Positions 15,497-19,945 of a DNA stretch of 19,945 nt are shown here, piece by piece. The DNA comes from Flavobacteriaceae bacterium UBA980. GTDB taxonomy: Bacteria > Bacteroidota > Bacteroidia > Flavobacteriales > Flavobacteriaceae. Where the stretch lies: NCBI GenBank assembly GCA_002292265.1, contig DBBQ01000066.1, forward strand, positions 1-19,945, read 5' to 3'. The position numbers and the translations under genes were made by a program. The notes beneath the pieces were generated by a model that was given only the letters and a program-made list of their open reading frames with translations, ran no database searches and was not told the origin of the DNA. Within the stretch, counting starts at the first letter, position 1. The number at the start of each line of letters is the position of its first letter.

Positions 15497-16774
15497 CTAT
15501 TCACTTTTATACACCACTCCGTTTTTCATTACAAAAGTAACGTTGGTTAGGGTGTTTATGTTATCAAGTGCATTTTCATCGGTAGCCACAAGATCCGCTA
15601 AAAACCCAGGAGCAATTTGTCCTAATTGGTCTTCCTTCTCTAAGATTTTCGCATTGACATAGGTAGCGGATTGCAGCGCCTCAGCCACGGGCATTCCCGC
15701 TTCGTTCATGTAGATGAATTCTTTAGCATTTTCGCCATGTGGGTAAACCCCAGCATCGGTGCCGAAAGCAATAGGAACTCCAAATTTGTAGGCTTTCCCA
15801 AAGGTCCTCTGAATTTGAGCTCCAATGGCAATAGCTTTAGGAACAATAATAGCAGGATAGGCACCGGGCTTTTTGGCTTGTTCCGCAACAAACTTCCCCG
15901 CAGAAATAGTCGCGACCAAATAGGCTTCTTTTTCTTTCATCAATTTCATGGTACGTTCCTCGATAAGGGTTCCGTGTTCGATGGTTTTTACCCCGTTGGC
16001 AACCGCACGATACATCCCTTCATCTCCGTGAGCGTGGGCAGCAACCTGAAAACCGTAATCTCTTGCGGTTTGTGTTATGGCAGCTAATTCTTCATTGGTA
16101 AACTGTGGGTTTTGACCACTTTTCGCTACACTTAAAACCCCGCCTGTGGCTGTAATTTTAATCCAATCTGCACCATTTTTATACCGTTGGCGTATTGCTT
16201 TACGAGCATCCTCAACGGAATTGACAACTCCTTCTTTAGGACCCGGATCCCCTTGTAAATCAGCTCGGAATCCGTTGGTCGGATCAGCATGACCACCTGT
16301 AGTACCAATAGCTTTTCCAGCGGTAAAAATCCGAGGACCTGAAGTCAATCCTTTATCGATAGCGTTACGTAGGGAAATATTGACTCCACTTCCTCCTAAA
16401 TCTCGAACTGATGTAAAACCAGCCATGAGGGTTCTATTCGCAATTTCTGCAGCTTCAAAGGCGGTATCCGCTGGATTGTTTTGAAATACTTTTAAATAGC
16501 GATCCGGACTGTACTCTCCTTCTATATGGACGTGCATATCAATAAATCCAGGATATACCGTTTTGGTTTTTAAGTCCACAACAGTAGTGCCCTCAACTGT
16601 TTCGATAAATCCTTTTTTGACTTCTGTGATTTTTTCACCTTCTATTACTAAGGTATGTGGACCTAACATTTTCGCTTTTTCGGAGTCAAAAACTTGACCG
16701 CAATGCAAATAAGTAGTTTGAGACCAGCTCCACGCGCTTAATAAAAGAAATATATAAAAAGGTGTTTTTTTCAT
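15497..16774 (-). CDS. Exported metal-dependent amidohydrolase (imidazolonepropionase/prolidase-like)
   Basis: 425 residues with a Sec-type signal peptide (MKKTPFYIFLLLSAWSWSQ, cleavage likely near residue 19), so it should be periplasmic or otherwise exported. Metal ligands of the amidohydrolase fold are visible: H81 and H83 in DMHVHIEG, the probable carboxylated lysine K206 in DWIKITATGGVLS, H247 or H249 in AAHAHGDEG, H267 in TIEHGT, and D340 in FGTDAGVYPHGEN. This set, with TSVRDLGGSG (121-130), matches the binuclear branch that includes Xaa-Pro dipeptidases and related peptide or N-acyl hydrolases; the substrate is unknown. It lies 43 nt after the sugar aminotransferase on the same strand and may be co-transcribed. 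It is convergent with fabD, with a 3-nt gap. Confidence 0.9.
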   Translation of the reverse strand: MKKTPFYIFLLLSAWSWSQTTYLHCGQVFDSEKAKMLGPHTLVIEGEKITEVKKGFIETVEGTTVVDLKTKTVYPGFIDMHVHIEGEYSPDRYLKVFQNNPADTAFEAAEIANRTLMAGFTSVRDLGGSGVNISLRNAIDKGLTSGPRIFTAGKAIGTTGGHADPTNGFRADLQGDPGPKEGVVNSVEDARKAIRQRYKNGADWIKITATGGVLSVAKSGQNPQFTNEELAAITQTARDYGFQVAAHAHGDEGMYRAVANGVKTIEHGTLIEERTMKLMKEKEAYLVATISAGKFVAEQAKKPGAYPAIIVPKAIAIGAQIQRTFGKAYKFGVPIAFGTDAGVYPHGENAKEFIYMNEAGMPVAEALQSATYVNAKILEKEDQLGQIAPGFLADLVATDENALDNINTLTNVTFVMKNGVVYKSE

Positions 16775-16817
16775 GATGTTTTAAATTTTGACTGCCAATG
16801 TATAAATTAAATATGGA

Positions 16818-17954
16818 TTAGCATTGATCCAAAAAAGTACAAACCTCAGAACAGATATACTCGATCTGTGCCACAGAAAGTTCTGAGTGCATGGGAAGGG
16901 AGATCACGTCTTTTACCAACTGATTTGTAACGGGAAAAGCATGAGTGTCGGTTGAAGGATCTTCGTATGCTTTTTGCTGATGTAAGGGTATGGGATAATA
17001 AATTCCGTACGGAATATTTTTAGCTTGTAAAGCCTGTGCTAACCCCTCTCGATTTCCATCAAGGACACGCAGGGTGTATTGATGAAAAACGTGAGAATTG
17101 CAAGCCCCATCTCGAAATGGGGTGATAAGTTTTGGGTGGTCTTTTAACAAATCTGTGTAGCGTAAAGCCGCTTCTTTTCGTCTTTCGTTGTAAAAATCTA
17201 AGTATTGTAATTTTACTTTTAACACGGCAGCTTGGAGGGCGTCCAAACGGGAATTGACTCCAACCACATCATGATGGTAGCGCTGATACATTCCGTGATT
17301 GACAATCCCGCGAATAAAGTGCGCTAAATCATCGTCATTGGTAAAAATAGCACCGCCGTCTCCATAAGCACCTAAATTTTTTGAGGGAAAGAAAGAGGTC
17401 GCTGAGACATCACCTAGCGTTCCTGTTTTGGCTTGAGTCCCATCTGAAAAAGTATAGTCAGCACCGATACCCTGAGCATTGTCTTCAATGACAAAAAGTT
17501 TGTGCTTTTTTGCCATACTCAAAATTTCCTCCATCGCTGCGGCTTGCCCAAACAAGTGAACGGGGATGATGGCCTTCGTTTTTGGAGTGATAGCTTTTTC
17601 AATTGCCTTAGGGTCAATGTTAAAAGTTTGAGGATCCACATCTACCAAAACGGGCTTGAGTTTTAACAGGGAAATGACCTCTACAGTCGCTGCGAAAGTG
17701 AAATCCGCAGTAATCACCTCATCCCCTGGCTCTAATTTTAATCCCATCAAAGCAATTTGCAAGGCATCCGTTCCATTAGCACAGGGAATTACGTGTTTTA
17801 CATTTAAATACTGTTCTAAATCCTTTTGAAAAGCCTGTACCATCGGCCCATTAATAAAGACAGTACTGTCTAGGACTTCGCGCATGGCAAGGGTGACTTC
17901 TTCTTCAAGAAAGTCGTACTGTTTTTTTAAGTCCACCATTCGAATTGGATCCAT
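16818..17954 (-). CDS. DegT/DnrJ/EryC1/StrS-family nucleotide-sugar aminotransferase
   Basis: 378 residues from the start MDPIRMVDLKKQYDFL. It is a PLP enzyme that adds an amino group to a keto-sugar nucleotide in surface polysaccharide synthesis. ACANGTDALQIAL-like sequence (58-69) binds PLP phosphate, VIEDNAQGIGA (155-165) holds D158, and the Schiff-base lysine is K192 in TSFFPSKNLGAYGDGGAIF. The MVDLKxQY...STVFINGP opening resembles the WbpE/WlbC group that makes 3-amino sugars from UDP-GlcNAcA, but the substrate is not proven. The frame extends 33 nt further to 17987, but an exact TAnnTTTG box lies inside that extension and the usual family start is the later ATG. It follows the glycosyltransferase gene by 34 nt. 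Confidence 0.9.
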   Translation of the reverse strand: MDPIRMVDLKKQYDFLEEEVTLAMREVLDSTVFINGPMVQAFQKDLEQYLNVKHVIPCANGTDALQIALMGLKLEPGDEVITADFTFAATVEVISLLKLKPVLVDVDPQTFNIDPKAIEKAITPKTKAIIPVHLFGQAAAMEEILSMAKKHKLFVIEDNAQGIGADYTFSDGTQAKTGTLGDVSATSFFPSKNLGAYGDGGAIFTNDDDLAHFIRGIVNHGMYQRYHHDVVGVNSRLDALQAAVLKVKLQYLDFYNERRKEAALRYTDLLKDHPKLITPFRDGACNSHVFHQYTLRVLDGNREGLAQALQAKNIPYGIYYPIPLHQQKAYEDPSTDTHAFPVTNQLVKDVISLPMHSELSVAQIEYICSEVCTFLDQC

Positions 17955-17966
17955 AACTTTTTTTTG

Positions 17967-17974
17967 CAAAGATA
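17967..17974 (-). promoter_or_regulatory. Possible internal promoter before the sugar aminotransferase
   Basis: Minus-strand TATCTTTG matches TAnnTTTG exactly, 13 nt before the chosen ATG at 17954. No TTG is found at the expected distance, so this may be an internal promoter or a chance match. Its position favours the shorter start of the aminotransferase. Confidence 0.35.
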
Positions 17975-17988
17975 AAGAGGTTCTCAAC

Positions 17989-18825
17989 TTAAACCAGCGT
18001 TTGAAATCGTTTTGGAATTTTTATTACACTGGGATCTTTTAAAGGCGCTGGTTTGTTCCAGGCATACCATTTCCGTTTTTTGCTGAAGTAATTGCGTGCT
18101 TTTTCAAAAAAGGGATCTGCTTCTTGAACAGGTTGGTGTTCCAAAGCATGGTAAAGCTTCAACCGACGGTCAAAATGTCCCTTCCAACCAGAAGTCAGGA
18201 GTTCGCTTTCCTCAGTTTTTTGTTGGATGTGTTTTAGATCAACCAATCCAAAGTGAAACAAGTATAAGTTGGGATCGAGGGTAAAATTTTTCCCTTTAAT
18301 CCGATGAAACCCCGAGCCCCACTGAAGGGGCTTTAAGCTCACTACAGGTTTGGTATAGCGGTCAGATACTTGAGCGAAGGAACGCTGAGATAAAAACGGT
18401 TTTTGCAATTCAATCGCCTGCTCCAACTGGGGGTGCTGTCCTACATCTAGGCCCAAAGCCGATCGAGAAGAAGTTGTAAAATTTTGTTTCAAATACGCCT
18501 TAAGACTGAGTTTCGTTTTGGGGTCCACCACTAAAAATTCATCAATATCCATCGCCAGAACGGCATGGTACTTTGGATATAAACTTTGAGCGAAATCAGA
18601 AATTTTTTTGGCCCTTTTTTTATCGCCTTGAGCTCTGGGATAAGGCATGTGAGGGATTTGAAAACAATTGATTTTTTTTGCCTCTTTCGGTAAAGTTTGT
18701 TCCAATCCGTCAACAAAAAGGTATAGGTTTTCATAGCCCAACTGGGCTCCGTAATAAGCGATCCATTTGTCGGCAAAAAGGGTATCGTTTCGAACCATGG
18801 ATAGAGCAGCAACAGGTTTTTCCAT
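17989..18825 (-). CDS. Glycosyltransferase family 2-like protein
   Basis: 278 residues. It opens MEKPVAALSMVRNDTLFADKW: a strand followed by the RND segment common in this glycosyltransferase group, then YYGAQLGYENLYLFVDG (24-40). The metal-binding DxD-type motif is MDIDEFLVVD (92-101). This layout, with an RNE/RND motif, a YLFVD strand and DIDEF, fits the glycosyl transferase family 2_4/family 92-like group. The C-terminal half is basic (FSKKRKWYAWNKPAP) without a clear membrane helix. The sugar donor and acceptor cannot be named. It begins 5 nt after the Stealth gene stop and is followed by a sugar aminotransferase, supporting a role in capsule or other surface glycan assembly. Confidence 0.8.
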   Translation of the reverse strand: MEKPVAALSMVRNDTLFADKWIAYYGAQLGYENLYLFVDGLEQTLPKEAKKINCFQIPHMPYPRAQGDKKRAKKISDFAQSLYPKYHAVLAMDIDEFLVVDPKTKLSLKAYLKQNFTTSSRSALGLDVGQHPQLEQAIELQKPFLSQRSFAQVSDRYTKPVVSLKPLQWGSGFHRIKGKNFTLDPNLYLFHFGLVDLKHIQQKTEESELLTSGWKGHFDRRLKLYHALEHQPVQEADPFFEKARNYFSKKRKWYAWNKPAPLKDPSVIKIPKRFQTLV

Positions 18826-18830
18826 AATTA

Positions 18831-19826
18831 CTAAAGTTGGGTTTCTAATACTTGGTTCATCTTTTTAAAAACCAGATCCTGATCTGATTTTGAAGCCAAA
18901 TCCAAACTCTGAACACAAAGAAACAAGATGTTTTTATCGTTTTCACATTGAGTAAACTTCCTATCTACATAGTCATCGCCTCGCTGGTGGGGTTGCATGT
19001 ACACTGCCTGAGATGAGGCAAAGTTTCGATTTCCACTAGTGTATTCTAGGTGATTGGCTAGCGCTACCGTATTGAACTGATTATAATTTCGAAAGCGGTG
19101 TTTGATGTTCTCTTTTAAGATGCGCGGGTGGGACTCAAAAAAAGTTTTTAGGGTTTGCTTGTTTAGCGCCAAAGGGGTATGTCCCGACCTAAAGTATCGG
19201 TACGTAAAGCCCAGCTTGTGGGCTGCGTTCCACTGATTGACTTGAAATGAGGAGACTCGTTCCTGAGTTTGTCCTAAAAAAGTTTTTTGAATGCGTGCTT
19301 TTATTCCATCCCAAAGCAGACGTTCATAAGGAGGGAACGCCCACTTGCCTCTCAATACAGGTCTTCCCTTTTTAAACCAAACCTCAGAGCGCACAGGACG
19401 AGTAAGAAAAACATCGTCATTGAAATAAACAAACTGATCTGCCAGACCTTTGATCCGCCAGAGCATATTGGAAATACAGATGCTATTGAAGGAAGGTAGA
19501 TAGGATTCATAACCTTCAAAAATTTCCGTGTGATCCACAATTCGAATATCTGAAATTCTGTTTGGAAAATATTTTTTTACAGTAGCGTGTACGTTAGGAT
19601 CTTGTTGGTCGGTTACGATAAAAAGCTTTCGAACAAAAGGTGCAAATTTTAAAATGGAAAGCACACAAAAATGTACTTCCTCTAAAGAATGAAATCGGGT
19701 TGCTGCTGCCCCAGGGTGTTTTTTTTCTTCACCTTTAAGATATCCCATCCGCTTTTTAAATAAAATAGGATCTGAACCGTCCACCCAGGCCACAACAATA
19801 TCAATAGGAGCTGTATTTGAATTCAT
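18831..19826 (-). CDS. Stealth-family capsular polysaccharide phosphotransferase
   Basis: 331 residues. The conserved Stealth regions appear in order. CR1 is IDIVVAWVDGSDP (8-20). CR2 spans about 44-150, with RFHSLEEVHFCVLSILKFAP, KLFIVTDQQDP, LPSFNSICISNMLWRIKGL and FVYFNDDVFLTRPV. CR3 includes FRSGHTPLALNKQTLKTFF (212-230), and a CR4-like end has CENDKNILFLCVQ. Family members transfer hexose-1-phosphate units in capsule synthesis (as in meningococcal and Streptomyces relatives). The start ATG is about 11 nt after a TAnnTTTG box, giving a very short leader. A glycosyltransferase gene follows 5 nt later, so these two form an operon. The linked sugar is unknown. Confidence 0.93.
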   Translation of the reverse strand: MNSNTAPIDIVVAWVDGSDPILFKKRMGYLKGEEKKHPGAAATRFHSLEEVHFCVLSILKFAPFVRKLFIVTDQQDPNVHATVKKYFPNRISDIRIVDHTEIFEGYESYLPSFNSICISNMLWRIKGLADQFVYFNDDVFLTRPVRSEVWFKKGRPVLRGKWAFPPYERLLWDGIKARIQKTFLGQTQERVSSFQVNQWNAAHKLGFTYRYFRSGHTPLALNKQTLKTFFESHPRILKENIKHRFRNYNQFNTVALANHLEYTSGNRNFASSQAVYMQPHQRGDDYVDRKFTQCENDKNILFLCVQSLDLASKSDQDLVFKKMNQVLETQL

Positions 19827-19836
19827 CAGTACAGTT

Positions 19837-19844
19837 CAAAGATA
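19837..19844 (-). promoter_or_regulatory. Probable promoter of the Stealth gene cluster
   Basis: Minus-strand TATCTTTG is an exact TAnnTTTG match, 11 nt before the Stealth ATG at 19826. At the -33 position the sequence is T-rich (TTTTTC) without a perfect TTG. The predicted leader is only about 6 nt. Confidence 0.45.
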
Positions 19845-19910
19845 GCCATTTGAAACACTGAAAAATAAATTTAGCAGTTTAGATTTTCACAAACCAACAA
19901 AAAGGAATTG

Positions 19911-19918
19911 TATATTTG
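19911..19918 (+). promoter_or_regulatory. Probable promoter for a plus-strand gene at the right edge
   Basis: TATATTTG matches TAnnTTTG exactly on the plus strand. An ATG follows at 19937, about 14 nt after the expected start of transcription. The arrangement is divergent from the Stealth gene. Confidence 0.45.
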
Positions 19919-19936
19919 GATTCTAAATCTAAATTC

Positions 19937-19945
19937 ATGCGTACT
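19937..19945 (+). CDS. Possible start of a gene continuing beyond the window
   Basis: ATGCGTACT (M-R-T) is the last sequence in the window and follows a good plus-strand -7 promoter box. Only three codons are visible, so neither the product nor the reality of the gene can be judged. Confidence 0.3.

Noticed and set aside
15671..16087. 138-codon open frame on the plus strand
   Set aside because: It lies antisense to the amidohydrolase coding sequence, whose motifs are complete; it shows no family signature of its own.
17955..17987. Longer N-terminus for the sugar aminotransferase
   Set aside because: Family members begin close to MxxIxMVDLKxQY, and a promoter-like TATCTTTG box lies inside the extension.
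1..19945. CRISPR arrays, tRNA or rRNA genes, insertion sequences, phage genes
   Set aside because: No regular repeat-spacer pattern, cloverleaf-like or rRNA sequence, transposase or phage protein was seen.

Overview
The window reads as chromosomal DNA of a member of the Bacteroidota, most likely class Flavobacteriia. The signs are moderate GC, proteins of typical flavobacterial type (a short MetX, a methionine synthase split into two genes, a stand-alone PDH E1-beta), start codons preceded by A-rich rather than GGAGG-type leaders, and repeated promoter-like TAnnTTTG boxes, the Bacteroidota -7 element. No rRNA, tRNA, CRISPR array, insertion sequence or phage gene was seen.

Region 1 (1-7031, minus strand) is one compact methionine/SAM operon, transcribed metK - metY - metX - osmC-like - metZ - metH (homocysteine-binding part) - metH (folate-binding part, running off the left edge). 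Neighbouring genes overlap by 4-8 nt or are separated by at most 7 nt. Its 233-nt leader to the left of the dNK gene carries a Bacteroidota promoter, then a SAM-II class riboswitch that begins only a few nucleotides after the predicted transcription start, then inverted repeats that look like a switching expression platform ending at the metK start codon. The operon converts homoserine to homocysteine, methionine and SAM, and SAM appears to control it. This is the most interesting part of the window.

Region 2 (7040-7950) holds two adjacent operator-like inverted repeats, a pyrimidine tract, a deoxynucleoside kinase gene on the plus strand, a degraded pair of intergenic repeats, and a very strong symmetrical bidirectional terminator. 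Region 3 (7951-11493, minus) carries a membrane pyrophosphatase with an unusual acidic C-terminal tail and the pyruvate dehydrogenase E1-beta gene, followed by a divergent promoter region with an inverted repeat.

Region 4 (11494-15493) is mainly nucleotide/folate and lipid metabolism: a DUF151 bifunctional nuclease, thyA, a convergent class V aminotransferase-like gene, then folA and fabD as a probable pair. ThyA and FolA form a thymidylate/tetrahydrofolate cycle. Together with the methionine operon and the deoxynucleoside kinase they give the window a one-carbon/deoxynucleotide theme.

Region 5 (15497-19826, minus) contains, in transcription order, a Stealth-family capsule phosphotransferase, a family-2-like glycosyltransferase, a DegT/DnrJ/EryC1/StrS sugar aminotransferase, and a secreted amidohydrolase. 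The first three suggest the edge of a surface polysaccharide locus. A plus-strand gene may begin at the extreme right edge behind a good promoter.
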